Assembly (NCBI GenBank): GCA_028279505.1
Contig: JANQNP010000018.1
Coordinates: 1 to 64,000, forward strand
Reading direction: 5' to 3'
Source of the DNA: Dehalococcoidia bacterium
GTDB lineage: Bacteria; Chloroflexota; Dehalococcoidia; UBA2979
Length of the DNA stretch: 64,000 nt
Shown: one piece after another, positions 8,880-19,351 of the stretch
Position numbering within the stretch: the first letter of the stretch is position 1
How the letters are laid out: the number at the start of each line of letters is the position of its first letter
Made by a program: the position numbers and the translations under genes
The notes under the pieces: generated by a model
Databases searched by the model: none
Told to the model about the DNA's origin: nothing
Seen by the model: the letters and a program-made list of their open reading frames with translations, nothing else

Positions 8880-9617
8880 CTATGCGGGGAGCTCGGTTTC
8901 CTGTTCGGCGGCTTCGATGCTGCCATTCGCGAAGCGGACCCAGCGGTCCGCCTTGGTCTTGTGAATCGCCTCGAACCGGCCGGCGTGGAGCTCCTCGAGC
9001 AGCTCTTCCGTGCTGTTCACGGACCGCTCGAACGCCGTCGCGAAGGTACCGATCCCGGAGGTGGAGTGCGCGTCGCTTCCGCCGGTCGCAGGCATCCCGA
9101 GGATCTCCGCCACCTCGAGGGCGAAGTAGTTCTCCTGCGGGGTGTTTGCGCCGTTCGCCACCTCGATGCCGTGGACGAGCTTGAAGATTTCCATCTGCTC
9201 GGCGGCCTCGGTCGGCGTCAGCTCGAACTTTTCGCCCGTCCGCATCGCGGTCACCGGGTCGAAGAGCCGCCGGAACGGGTGGGCGACCACGATGAAGCCG
9301 CCGACTCGGTCGGCCTCCTCGCGCAGCTTCTCCACGCGACGGATACCGGGTAGGTATCCCGGCATCCCGAACGCCAGCACATGACCGAGGTCAGTCGAAA
9401 CCTCCATGCCGAAGTTGATGAACAGATCGGGGTACTGTTCCCGGAACTCCTGCTGCTTGTGCGGTTCCAGCGTGAAGTCATGCTCCGACATCGAGATCGC
9501 GGTCAGCCCGTTGGCGATCGCCAACTCCACCAACTCATCGGGCTCGAGCATGCTGTCGGACGAGGCAGGGGTGGTATGGACGTGCACGTCCATCCGGGTG
9601 CCAGCAAGACCGCTCAC
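8880..9617 (-). CDS. PHP-domain phosphoesterase
   Basis: A 245-aa polymerase-and-histidinol-phosphatase (PHP) domain metalloprotein. The metal-binding motifs appear in order: DVHVHT, SEHD, GMEVS, AHPFR and GGSDAH. PHP proteins hydrolyse phosphoesters; many stand-alone members act on nucleotides or sugar phosphates. The start used is GTG at 9617; the ATG at 9593 (MDVHVHT) is possible and would begin exactly at the first metal motif. It is separated from the dinG-like gene by 84 bp and from the membrane protein upstream by 136 bp. Confidence 0.85.
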   Translation of the reverse strand: MSGLAGTRMDVHVHTTPASSDSMLEPDELVELAIANGLTAISMSEHDFTLEPHKQQEFREQYPDLFINFGMEVSTDLGHVLAFGMPGYLPGIRRVEKLREEADRVGGFIVVAHPFRRLFDPVTAMRTGEKFELTPTEAAEQMEIFKLVHGIEVANGANTPQENYFALEVAEILGMPATGGSDAHSTSGIGTFATAFERSVNSTEELLEELHAGRFEAIHKTKADRWVRFANGSIEAAEQETELPA

Positions 9618-9753
9618 CAGTTCCAGGGGGACCTGCCTCCGCTAGGACACGAAACACCGTCGCTCGCGCTGGCACGGGACGCTCGCGACGAAGGGCTGAG
9701 CATATCGAGCGTATTTGCCCCGGGCCAGCACGTCCGGCACCACCCACCGCCGG

Positions 9754-10149
9754 TTAGCCGACCCCCGCGAGGGCCGGCAACAGCCCCCCGAACGACAGCA
9801 GCGCGATGCCCACGGTGGACCAGGTCAGCCAGCCCGGCATCCCCCGGACGGCGGTAAACAGCACCAGTCCGAGGCCAATCACCGCCGCGATCGTCAGCGA
9901 GAACGCCGGCTGCTCGATCCCGAGGTGGATCGCGCCGAGCATCAGCCCGACCAGCGTCCAGAACAGCATCATCGCGTTCACGATCACGATCCCGAGGAGT
10001 GGCAACCGCAGCCGCGAGCGATTCAGCCGCTCGCCCCACGCCGGATCGCGCGAGACCGCCAACAGGACCAGCGCGGTCGTCACGAAGGCGACGGCTGCTC
10101 CCGATACCCACCCCGCCAGCAGCGCGCTTGCGGTGTCCCCGTCAGGCAC
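9754..10149 (-). CDS. Small four-helix membrane protein
   Basis: A 131-aa protein starting at GTG 10149, inside the last codons of ispE (8-nt overlap), which explains why longer readings of this frame run into ispE. It has four hydrophobic stretches (AAVAFVTTALVLLAV, LLGIVIVNAMMLFWTLVG, FSLTIAAVIGLGLVLF, LTWSTVGIALLSFGGLL), so it is an integral membrane protein. No family was recognised. The overlap suggests cotranscription with rsmA-ispE, though a functional link is not obvious. Confidence 0.6.
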   Translation of the reverse strand: MPDGDTASALLAGWVSGAAVAFVTTALVLLAVSRDPAWGERLNRSRLRLPLLGIVIVNAMMLFWTLVGLMLGAIHLGIEQPAFSLTIAAVIGLGLVLFTAVRGMPGWLTWSTVGIALLSFGGLLPALAGVG

Positions 10150-11053
10150 CAGACACGTCCTCGGTCTCGAGGGCTGCCGACCTCGAGAGCGTGCGCGCCT
10201 CGAAGACGGTCGCGCCGAGCTGTTCGAAGTCGCGGCGCAGCGCAGCGGTGCGCGCCTGCTCGCGAACGAACATGTAGACGGCAGGCCCCGCGCCACAGAG
10301 GTGCAGCCGGACCGGGGCGGCCTCGCCGCTGTAGGCGGCGAAGTGGGCGACGAGCTCCGGATCCGTTCGCTCGACGACGTTCTCGAACACGTTGACCAGA
10401 TCGTTCGTCGGCGGCGGCGCGCCCCGCGCGATCCGGTGCGCGAGGCGCTGCGCCCGGGACCCGTCGCTGAAGTCATGCTCATGCAGGGCGCCGAACAGCG
10501 AGGCGGTCTTGTTCGCCGGGGACGGGACCGGCGGGAGCAGCACCAGCAGTCGCGTCTCGCGCAGGTCGCGCAGCGCCTCGACGAACTCACCGCGGCCCGT
10601 ACAGTGTCCGGTCCCGCCGGTGACGAAGAACGGCACGTCCGACCCCACCGTCGCGCCCACCTCCGCCAGCTGCTCCACCGACCAACCGAGGTCCCACAGC
10701 CCGTTCAACCCTCGGAGCACCGCTGCGGCATCCGAGGAACCGCCACCCAGGCCACCCGGCGACGGGATGCGCTTCTCCACCTCGATGTGCACGTCCGGGC
10801 TGCGCCCGGCGGCCTCCGCGAGCGCGCGTGCGGCACGGCCCGAGAGCTCGTCCGCGGCGTCGATCCCACGCGAGTACTCGCCGTGCAGCTCGACCGAGAG
10901 CGCCGGCGACGGTCGCAACGTCACCCGGTCCGCGAGGCTGAGGGTCGTCATCACCGTCGCGATGTCGTGGTAGCCGTCCTCGCGGCGACCCACGACCTCA
11001 AGGGCGAGGTTGATCTTCGCGGACGCGCGCAATCGCAGGCCGCGCTCGCTCAC
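10142..11053 (-). CDS. ispE: 4-(cytidine 5'-diphospho)-2-C-methyl-D-erythritol kinase
   Basis: GHMP-family kinase of the MEP isoprenoid pathway; it phosphorylates CDP-methylerythritol. The N-terminus RLRASAKINLALEVVGRREDGYH is the IspE hallmark in two pieces: the substrate-site Lys in AKINL and the GYH turn. The ATP-binding glycine motif PSPGGLGGGSSDAAA lies near residue 95. The start chosen is GTG 11053 because GTGA overlaps the rsmA stop by 4 nt; a longer reading to 11143 runs antisense-free inside rsmA and adds no conserved sequence. About 303 aa, normal for the family. Operon order rsmA-ispE is common in Gram-positive-like bacteria. Confidence 0.93.
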   Translation of the reverse strand: MSERGLRLRASAKINLALEVVGRREDGYHDIATVMTTLSLADRVTLRPSPALSVELHGEYSRGIDAADELSGRAARALAEAAGRSPDVHIEVEKRIPSPGGLGGGSSDAAAVLRGLNGLWDLGWSVEQLAEVGATVGSDVPFFVTGGTGHCTGRGEFVEALRDLRETRLLVLLPPVPSPANKTASLFGALHEHDFSDGSRAQRLAHRIARGAPPPTNDLVNVFENVVERTDPELVAHFAAYSGEAAPVRLHLCGAGPAVYMFVREQARTAALRRDFEQLGATVFEARTLSRSAALETEDVSGA

Positions 11054-11982
11054 GAGCCGTTCCCGATCGCCCCCGGTGCCGGCTCGCGGACGACGAGGGC
11101 CTCCGGGCGGACCGCCTCGACAGCGCGGAAGAGCGCCTCCCACTCCACGAGCCCGAGGTGCTGCGCCCGCAGCGCCGGGTCGACCCCGGCCGCCTCGAGC
11201 GCCGCCGACACGACGTCGCCCGGCAGTCCAAGCGCCCCCGGCAGCGCGTTGTGGAGCTGCTTCCGAGGGCTCGCGAACCCCGCCCGGAGCAGATGGAAGA
11301 AGGGCACCCGCTCGGCTGGAGCGACCGGTACCGACGGCTCCGCGAGCCGGTCGATCGCGACCACCGCGGAGTCGACCTTCGGGCTGGGCCAGAAGGATGA
11401 GGCCGGCACATCGAAGAGCGCCCGCGGCTCCCCGTAGAACTTGATCGACATCGAGAGTAGGGACTCCCGCCCGGAGGCGCCGACCATCCGCCGCGCGACC
11501 TCGCGCTGCACCATCACGACGATCCGCTCGGGCGCGGGATCGGCCTCGAGCAGCCGTCGCACGATCGGCTGCGTGATGTAGTACGGCAGGTTGCCAGCGA
11601 CGACGTAGGGTGCCGACGCGCCAGCTTCCTCGAGGAGCTCGCCGGGCGCGAAATCGAGGATGTCCGCCGCGATCATCGTGAGCGCGCCATTCGCACCGAG
11701 CCGGCGCCGCGTCAGGTCCGCCAGCTCCTCGTCGATCTCGACCGCGACGACGCGCCGGAACAGCGCGAGCAGCTCCTCGGTCAGCCCGCCCGGCCCGGCG
11801 CCGATCTCGAGCACGGTGTCGATCCCCGGCGCGGCGGCCGCCGCAGCGATGTCACCAAGGGCGAGTTCGTCGATGAGGAAGTTCTGCCCCAGCGCCTTCC
11901 GAGGCTGCACCCCGAGCCGTTCGAGGTAGGGCGGTAACTCGGGCGCCGCCTCGCGCCGCCCCCGCTTCCGAGGGCGACTCAT
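11050..11982 (-). CDS. rsmA: 16S rRNA (adenine1518-N6/adenine1519-N6)-dimethyltransferase
   Basis: KsgA/RsmA methylates two adjacent adenines in helix 45 of 16S rRNA during late 30S assembly. The 310-aa protein has the motif QNFLIDELAL, the SAM-binding motif VLEIGAGPGGLTEELL, and the catalytic NLPYY (VVAGNLPYYITQPIV). The C-terminal helical domain is complete. A short Lys/Arg-rich N-terminus (SRPRKRGRREAAP) precedes the core. It is the first gene of the rsmA-ispE unit and lies just downstream of the SRP RNA gene on the same strand. Confidence 0.95.
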   Translation of the reverse strand: MSRPRKRGRREAAPELPPYLERLGVQPRKALGQNFLIDELALGDIAAAAAAPGIDTVLEIGAGPGGLTEELLALFRRVVAVEIDEELADLTRRRLGANGALTMIAADILDFAPGELLEEAGASAPYVVAGNLPYYITQPIVRRLLEADPAPERIVVMVQREVARRMVGASGRESLLSMSIKFYGEPRALFDVPASSFWPSPKVDSAVVAIDRLAEPSVPVAPAERVPFFHLLRAGFASPRKQLHNALPGALGLPGDVVSAALEAAGVDPALRAQHLGLVEWEALFRAVEAVRPEALVVREPAPGAIGNGS

Positions 11983-12016
11983 CGCCTCGGACGTTCGCTG
12001 GATAGGCGAATCGGAA

Positions 12017-12285
12017 GTGGTCGTGCCCCGCCGTCGAACCGCATCAAGGTCTTACTCCCGCCGGTCGACTCAAACCCGGCGACCCTACGGCACCCGATGT
12101 GACCGACGTACCGCTGCTTCCTTCCGGACCTGACGGGGTTAGCCGGGCATCGCCGCGCAGGACCAGGTTCTCAACGCCTCCGACGCTCGCAGTTTCCGCG
12201 ACACGAATCCTCGGGCGGGCATTCAGCCCCGCTAAAGCGGATTGCGGGTACAGGGCACCGCTAGTTCCCCGCCTAGCACAACCAC
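12017..12285 (-). ncRNA. ffs: Signal recognition particle RNA, long form with Alu domain
   Basis: The minus strand carries the SRP helix 8 core GTCAGGTCCGGAAGGAAGCAG (given in two parts: GTCAGGTCCGGAAGG and AAGCAG) at about 12120-12140, where Ffh binds. Upstream, at 12240-12282, it has the Alu-type 5' domain (CTAGGCGGGG, AACTAGCGGTGCCCTGTACC, CGCAATCCGCT) known from Bacillus scRNA. The ends pair: the 5' GUGGUUGUGC (12285-12276) is complementary to the 3' GCACGACCAC (12026-12017) with one G-U pair, which sets the boundaries and gives about 269 nt. With Ffh and FtsY it targets membrane proteins to the translocon. Confidence 0.92.
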
Positions 12286-12411
12286 GAGTGATCGTATCAG
12301 CCGCCCGGAATCTCGCGGAAGCGAACGGTCGCCGGTTCCGGACGAACGAGGCCAGCGGATCGATCAGCTAGACTCGAACGTCAGATTGCCCCGCGTGAAT
12401 CCGAGGCCCAT

Positions 12412-13824
12412 GTGCGCATTCTCTCGCTGAGCCACCGGCTGGCCGATCCGCTGATCGACAATCACAACATCTTCAACGCGCCCGCGATCACCGACTACGA
12501 GGCGATCGTCCTCGACATCGGCGGGATCGCCGAGACGATCCAGAGCGCCGTCGCCGCGAGCGAGTCGTTCCTGACCTTCGCCGACGTCCCCGTGGTCAAC
12601 GGCGAACCCGTCGACGGCGTCGCGGGCATCGCCGACACGCTGCACCGCCGCCTGGACGAGGTCACACGCGCCCTCGAGCGCGGCGCAGTGGTGATGGTGT
12701 TCGCACACCCACCGGCGGGCATCAGCGGCGTTGCCGGGTACCAGGGACTCGACCGCTACTTCCTGCTGCCCGCCCCGAGCGGCCTCTCATGGGACGCCTC
12801 GCTGTTGCGCGGCGGCGCCGGCAGCGCGATCGCGGTCGAGGCCGCGGACCACCCCGCCGTCGACGTCCTCGACTCCTACCGCCGCGACGCCCTCTACCGC
12901 TGCTTCTTCGACGACCGCGCCCCCGGCTTCGCCGGTAGCGGACACGTGATCGCCCGCTCCGAGGGTGGGCTCCCGATCAGCGTGGAGTTCCCCGTGCTGA
13001 ACGGGCGCGTCATCTTCATGCCGCCACCCAAGGAGGCCGGCGCGCGCTGGATCGTGCAGAAGGAGAGCAAGGCGCTCGTCGCCGCGTTCCGGGCGCTGCT
13101 GGGCCACGCCGACGAGAACGCCCCCCGCTGGCTTGACAAGGTCGAGGTCCCCGGCCTCGAGGAGCGCGCGGGCGAACGCGATCTGCGCCGCGCCGCCGTC
13201 GAACGCGCCGAGGCTGACCTCGCCGAGGCCGAGTCGGCCCTCGGCGAGGTCAGCGCGATCCGCGACGTGCTCTGGCGCGGTGGCGACCTCGCGCTCGGCC
13301 CCGCCGTCGTCCGCTGCGCCGAGCTGCTCGGCTTCGAGCCGCAGAACACCGACAGCGAAGCGCCGGTCCTCGTCGACGGCGACCGCGAGTTACACTATGT
13401 GGTCGCAGCCGCCGAAGAAGCCGTCGACATGGCGCCGCACTACCGGCTGCGCGCGCGCCTCGATGGCTTGATCGAGCGCCGATCGCAGGTCGCCCGTGGG
13501 CTGGTCGTTGCTAACGGCCAGCGCCTGACCCGACCCGAAGAGCGACAGCGCGAGATCGCCCCGGCGCTCGCCGTCGCGGCGGAGTCGGTCGGCTACGCCG
13601 TGATCACGGCGCGATCGCTCTTCGACGCAGCGGTCGCATCCCTCGAGGGCTTGAGCGACGAGACAAAGGCGGCGATCCGGACCCGCCTGCTCAACGTCGA
13701 CGGCGTCGTCGAACTCGACGACCTGCTGCGTACCTCGGAGGTTTCGACCGACGCCACGGACGAAGGTGAGGACGACGCCGTGAGCGCGGAGCCCGAAGCT
13801 GCGGCGGTCCCGGCCGAGGGCTAG
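12412..13824 (+). CDS. Conserved hypothetical protein, possible C-terminal nuclease-like fold
   Basis: A 470-aa soluble protein starting at GTG 12412 (VRILSLSHRL). The N-terminal 200 residues look like an alpha/beta domain (ITDYEAIVLDIGG, GAVVMVFAHPPAG). Residues 235-275 form a charged coiled coil. The C-terminal part (RGLVVANGQRLTRPEERQ, then YAVITARSLFDAAVASLEG) resembles the late strands of PD-(D/E)xK-like domains seen at the end of many bacterial unknowns; this is a pattern impression, and catalytic residues were not assigned. An acidic Ala/Glu tail ends the protein. It is transcribed divergently from the SRP RNA gene. Function unknown. Confidence 0.65.
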   Translation: MRILSLSHRLADPLIDNHNIFNAPAITDYEAIVLDIGGIAETIQSAVAASESFLTFADVPVVNGEPVDGVAGIADTLHRRLDEVTRALERGAVVMVFAHPPAGISGVAGYQGLDRYFLLPAPSGLSWDASLLRGGAGSAIAVEAADHPAVDVLDSYRRDALYRCFFDDRAPGFAGSGHVIARSEGGLPISVEFPVLNGRVIFMPPPKEAGARWIVQKESKALVAAFRALLGHADENAPRWLDKVEVPGLEERAGERDLRRAAVERAEADLAEAESALGEVSAIRDVLWRGGDLALGPAVVRCAELLGFEPQNTDSEAPVLVDGDRELHYVVAAAEEAVDMAPHYRLRARLDGLIERRSQVARGLVVANGQRLTRPEERQREIAPALAVAAESVGYAVITARSLFDAAVASLEGLSDETKAAIRTRLLNVDGVVELDDLLRTSEVSTDATDEGEDDAVSAEPEAAAVPAEG

Positions 13825-13846
13825 CCCACCGTCCGAGGTACCCGGC

Positions 13847-14428
13847 CTAGCGGCGGAGCGGCTTGATCCGCAGCCCGTTCGCCGAGTCCTCGATCAGCAC
13901 GCGCAGCCGCCGCAGTCGTGTCTCCTCGCGCTTCGCGTCGAGCACCCAGAGGATCGACAGGCGACGGTACCCGGGTGGCAGGGCCTCGAAGAACGCGAGC
14001 GCGGACGGTGACGCTTCGAACTCCTGCTGGTACTCGGGCGGAAGCTCCCCCGGATCTGAACGATCGACCGAGGAGTTGGCGGACTCCACCTCGCGCGCAT
14101 CGAACACGGCGAGCCCGGCCGGCTGCATCCGCCCGGCGGCGATCAGCTCCTCGACGCGGTTCAGGTTCTTCGTGCTCCAGCTGCTCCGTGCGCGGCGCGG
14201 CGTGAAGCGGATCTTGTAGCGCCGGTCATCGACGCTCCGCCGAATGCCGTCAATCCAACCGTGACACAACGCCTCGTCGACCGACTCTTCCCAGGTCAGC
14301 GTGGGCTGGCCAATCCCGCGCTTCCAGAAGCCGACCCATAGCTCGTCGCGGCTCGCGCCGTGCTCGCCGAGCCAGTCACCCCAGGCGGCGTGACTCTCGA
14401 AGAAGATCGCCCCGTCGTCCGACCCCAC
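13847..14428 (-). CDS. YdeI/OmpD-associated (OmdA) family protein
   Basis: A 193-aa protein of the OmdA/YdeI family: an N-terminal DUF1905-like stretch (ELWVGFWKRG, WEESVDEALCHGWIDG, YKIRFTPRRARSSWS), then a C-terminal OmdA helical segment (PPGYRRLSILWVLDAKREETRLRRL). The family has been associated with bacteriocin or antimicrobial tolerance in some hosts, but its biochemical role is not established. It starts 14 bp after the fabV stop on the same strand and is probably cotranscribed with it. Confidence 0.8.
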   Translation of the reverse strand: MGSDDGAIFFESHAAWGDWLGEHGASRDELWVGFWKRGIGQPTLTWEESVDEALCHGWIDGIRRSVDDRRYKIRFTPRRARSSWSTKNLNRVEELIAAGRMQPAGLAVFDAREVESANSSVDRSDPGELPPEYQQEFEASPSALAFFEALPPGYRRLSILWVLDAKREETRLRRLRVLIEDSANGLRIKPLRR

Positions 14429-14442
14429 CGCGCGGTCGAGAG

Positions 14443-15642
14443 CTACGAGGTGACGGGTTGCGGGAGCTGCCGATCGACCTCGGTTGGCTGCGAGTAGTCG
14501 ACGCCCTTCACGGCGAAGCCGAACAGCTGCTCGAAGTAGTGGCGGTAGGCGGCGTAGTCGGTCAGCTCGTCGAGGGATTCGGTCGTGACCTGGTCCCAGA
14601 GCGCGGCGACCTCCTGCTGGACATCATCCCTCATCTCGAGGTCGTCGAGCCGGATCCGGTGCTCGTCATCGAGGGTGGGCGTCCGCCCGGGACCGATATG
14701 GTCGGCGAACAGTCGCACGATCTGCTCGATCGGCCCCTCGTGGATCTCGTGTTGCTTCATCACCTTGAACAGAAGGCTGAGGTAGAGCGGAACGCCTGGG
14801 ATGGCGCTGCTGGCTTGCGTGACCACCCCCTTGTTGATGCTCACCCAAGCGCCGCCGCTGATCGCGGCAAGCTGCCGATCGAGGTCAAGCGCCGTCGCCT
14901 CGAGGTCCTCCTTCGCGCGACCGATCGTGCCGTGGCGGTAGATCGGCGCCGTGACCTCCGGGCCGATGTAGGAGTACGCAACGGCGCGGCATCCGTCGGC
15001 GAGCAGACCTTCCTCGAGCAGCAGCTCGACCCAGTCGCGCCAGTCCTCGCCGCCCATGACCTTGCGGGTAGCCTCGATCTCCTCCTCGGAGGCGGGTTCG
15101 ATGACCCCGTTGATCACCTCGTGCTTGCGCAGGTCGACGAGCTTGCCCTCGTACGGCTCACCCACGGTCTTCAGCACGCTGTTCCAGATCGTACCGTCGG
15201 CATCCCGCCGACGCGGCGCGGCGAGGCTGTAGACCAGCGTATCGATCGGCCCAAAGCGATCGCGGAGCGCGCGCACGACCTCTCGCTTCACCTCGTCGGA
15301 GAACGCATCGCCGTTGATCGTTTCGACCTGGACGCCGGCCTCCTCGGCCAGCCGGTGGGCCTCGACGAGGTTGTACCAACCCGCGGTGGCCGTCTTGGAC
15401 TCGCTCGGCTCCTTCTCGAAGCAGACGCCAAGCGTCGATGCGCCGTAGCCGAAGGCCGTGACGAGGAAGCTCGCGAGCCCGTAGCCGGTGCTGGACCCAA
15501 TAACGAGCGCGTTGCCCAGTTCACCCGAGGAGCCGCGGCGGGCAATCTCAATCTGCTCGCGCACGTTCGCAGCGCAGCCCTCGGGGTGAGCGGTCAGCGA
15601 AATGAACCCGCGAATGCGAGGGGCAACGACCTGCTCGGACAT
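14443..15642 (-). CDS. fabV: Trans-2-enoyl-CoA/enoyl-ACP reductase FabV
   Basis: NAD(P)H-dependent reductase of the last step of fatty-acid elongation; FabV is an alternative to FabI that is intrinsically triclosan-resistant. The N-terminal family block GFISLTAHPEGCAANV, the Rossmann motif VIGSSTGYGLASFLVTAFG and the catalytic Y-x8-K (YRHGTIGRAK) are all visible. ATG 15642 is chosen because GGAGG stands 5 nt upstream and the resulting 399 aa match the family's usual length; the ORF stays open further upstream without conserved sequence. It is followed closely by the OmdA-family gene. Confidence 0.93.
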   Translation of the reverse strand: MSEQVVAPRIRGFISLTAHPEGCAANVREQIEIARRGSSGELGNALVIGSSTGYGLASFLVTAFGYGASTLGVCFEKEPSESKTATAGWYNLVEAHRLAEEAGVQVETINGDAFSDEVKREVVRALRDRFGPIDTLVYSLAAPRRRDADGTIWNSVLKTVGEPYEGKLVDLRKHEVINGVIEPASEEEIEATRKVMGGEDWRDWVELLLEEGLLADGCRAVAYSYIGPEVTAPIYRHGTIGRAKEDLEATALDLDRQLAAISGGAWVSINKGVVTQASSAIPGVPLYLSLLFKVMKQHEIHEGPIEQIVRLFADHIGPGRTPTLDDEHRIRLDDLEMRDDVQQEVAALWDQVTTESLDELTDYAAYRHYFEQLFGFAVKGVDYSQPTEVDRQLPQPVTS

Positions 15643-15706
15643 CTTCGCCTCCATGCCACCTGTACGCGCGGCAGCGTATCGCATGGCGCAGATCGAGGCA
15701 GCGACC

Positions 15707-16183
15707 CTACCGAGGGCGCTCGAATGCCGCTCGCAGCGCCTCCGCGAGTCGCCGGTGCACCTCAGGCGCCAACCGCCGCTCGTCACCGTCCTCGAGGTCG
15801 ACGAAGGTCGTACCCAGGAACTCCCGAGGCGACCGGTACCGCGGAATCACGTGGAAGTGTGCGTGGGGATCGAGGTTCATGAGGAACGAGTAGTTCAACT
15901 GATCCGGCTCAAAGAGCTCGCGAAGCCGGTCGCTCACGTGACGGACCACCGCCCACAGATCGAGGACCTCCGCGTCGCTGAGATCGCTGACCCGCTCCTC
16001 GTGCCGGAGCAGCGCGATCATCACCTTCCCGAGCCGGTCCTGATTCCAGTTGAGCACCACGCGCCAGCGCTCGGACCGGCAGAGCTCATCGTCGGTCGGC
16101 CCGCACATCCAGCACTCGCCAGGCCCGAGGTCACGCGGCCCCTCGTAGACCCGCCCCGCCCGATCCACCGATGCATTCGTCAT
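15707..16183 (-). CDS. HIT-family nucleotide hydrolase/transferase
   Basis: A 158-aa histidine-triad protein. The active-site motif HAHFHVIPRY is preceded by NLDP, as in many bacterial HIT proteins, and a C-x2-C (CWMCGP) in the N-terminal part may bind zinc. HIT proteins cleave or transfer nucleoside monophosphates from dinucleotide or adenylylated substrates. The ATG at 16183 (MTNASVDRAG) is preferred; a longer ORF reading extends toward lepA without conserved sequence. It lies between lepA and fabV on the same strand with 157 bp to lepA. Confidence 0.85.
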   Translation of the reverse strand: MTNASVDRAGRVYEGPRDLGPGECWMCGPTDDELCRSERWRVVLNWNQDRLGKVMIALLRHEERVSDLSDAEVLDLWAVVRHVSDRLRELFEPDQLNYSFLMNLDPHAHFHVIPRYRSPREFLGTTFVDLEDGDERRLAPEVHRRLAEALRAAFERPR

Positions 16184-16340
16184 ACCAGCGTCCGATCCCG
16201 GTAACCGAGAGGCAGCTCGGCCCCATAACCATGGTGCATGTTTGCGGGAATGGGCGGTGGTCACGCACGACCCAAACCAGGCTCGACTTGCAGAACAGCA
16301 CAAGCCAGCAGGCGCGAAGCGTCCTAGAGAACCCGAAGGG

Positions 16341-18158
<1,818 letters not shown>

Positions 18159-18243
18159 CCTCCGAGGTTAGCCGGACCTGCGGCTATGCGGTGCCGCATC
18201 AGCCCTGAAGCGCCCGTCCACCACCGCACGCATGACACGCAAG

Positions 18244-18265
18244 AGGCGGGCCTTCCGGCCCGCCT
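18244..18265 (-). terminator. Rho-independent-type hairpin after the oligopeptide ABC genes
   Basis: A perfect 9-bp inverted repeat AGGCGGGCC/GGCCCGCCT with a TTCC loop lies 28 bp after the stop of the minus-strand ABC ATPase gene (18293). There is no strong U-tract, so termination strength is uncertain; it is the only strong hairpin in the gap before lepA. Confidence 0.6.
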
Positions 18266-18292
18266 CGGTTGGTCTGACTGCGAGTGCCCGGT

Positions 18293-19345
18293 CTAGACGA
18301 CGTTCTCGGGCGCCTCGGCCAGGTGGCAGGCCACCCAGTGGTTCGGCATCACCTCACGCCACTCCGGAACCTCCTGGCGGCAGACGTCCTCGGCGATCGG
18401 GCAGCGCGTGTGGAACACGCAGCCAGGAGGCGGCCGCAGCGGCGACGGCACGTCGCCCTGGAGGACGATGCGCTCGCGTGTGCGCTCCAGCTCTGGGTCG
18501 GTAATCGGCACGGCCGAAAGGAGCGCCTGCGTGTACGGGTGCAGCGGCACTTCGTACAGCTCGTTGGACTCCGCCAGCTCCATCATCTTGCCCAGGTACA
18601 TCACCGCCACGCGGTCGGAGATGTGCCGCACCACCGCGAGGTCGTGGGCGATGAACAGGTACGTCAGGTTGAACTCCGACTGGAGGTCTTCCATCAGGTT
18701 GATGATCTGCGCCTGGATCGACACATCCAGGGCGGAGACCGGCTCGTCCGCGACGATGAACTCCGGCTCCACCGCCAACGCGCGGGCGATGCCGATGCGC
18801 TGGCGCTGACCACCCGAGAACTCGTGCGGGTAGCGCTTGGCGAACAGCGGGTTCAGACCGACCGCGTTCATGATGTATTCGATGCGGTCGCGGCGCTCCT
18901 GGCCCTTGTAGAGGCCGTGGATCGCCATCGGCTCACCGACGATCTGCGCCACGCTCATGCGCGGATTCAGGCTCGAGAACGGGTCCTGGAAGATCATCTG
19001 CATCTTGCGGCGGAAGCGGCGCAGGTTGCCGCCCTTGAGCTCGGTGAGCTCCTCGCCGTCGAACCGCACGCTGCCGCCGGTCGGGCGGTGCAGCTGCAGG
19101 ATCGCGCGGCCTGTCGTCGACTTGCCGCAGCCGGACTCACCCACGAGGCCCAGCGTCTCCTGGCGCTCGACGTGGAAGCTCAGGCCATCCACGGCGCGCA
19201 CGTCGGCGACCTTGCGCTGGATAAACAGCCCGGACGTCACCGGGAAGTACATCTGGAGGTCGTCGACCTCCAGGATGCGGTCGCCGGTGCTCTCGCGGAC
19301 GACGCGCTGGTCGCTGGTCGGGGTCTCTGCCGTATCAGTGGTCAT
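18293..19345 (-). CDS. oppF: Oligopeptide/dipeptide ABC transporter ATP-binding protein (OppF/DppF type)
   Basis: A 350-aa ABC ATPase. Walker [16 protein letters not shown], the ABC signature [15 protein letters not shown] and Walker [13 protein letters not shown] are present. The C-terminal oligopeptide_ABC extension contains the cysteine set ([14 protein letters not shown]) that binds an Fe-S cluster or metal in many Opp/Dpp ATPases. It pairs with the upstream OppD-type ATPase, 6 bp away. The permease and binding-protein genes that complete a peptide importer are not in the window. Confidence 0.92.
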   Translation of the reverse strand: MTTDTAETPTSDQRVVRESTGDRILEVDDLQMYFPVTSGLFIQRKVADVRAVDGLSFHVERQETLGLVGESGCGKSTTGRAILQLHRPTGGSVRFDGEELTELKGGNLRRFRRKMQMIFQDPFSSLNPRMSVAQIVGEPMAIHGLYKGQERRDRIEYIMNAVGLNPLFAKRYPHEFSGGQRQRIGIARALAVEPEFIVADEPVSALDVSIQAQIINLMEDLQSEFNLTYLFIAHDLAVVRHISDRVAVMYLGKMMELAESNELYEVPLHPYTQALLSAVPITDPELERTRERIVLQGDVPSPLRPPPGCVFHTRCPIAEDVCRQEVPEWREVMPNHWVACHLAEAPENVV

Positions 19346-19351
19346 CGGAAC

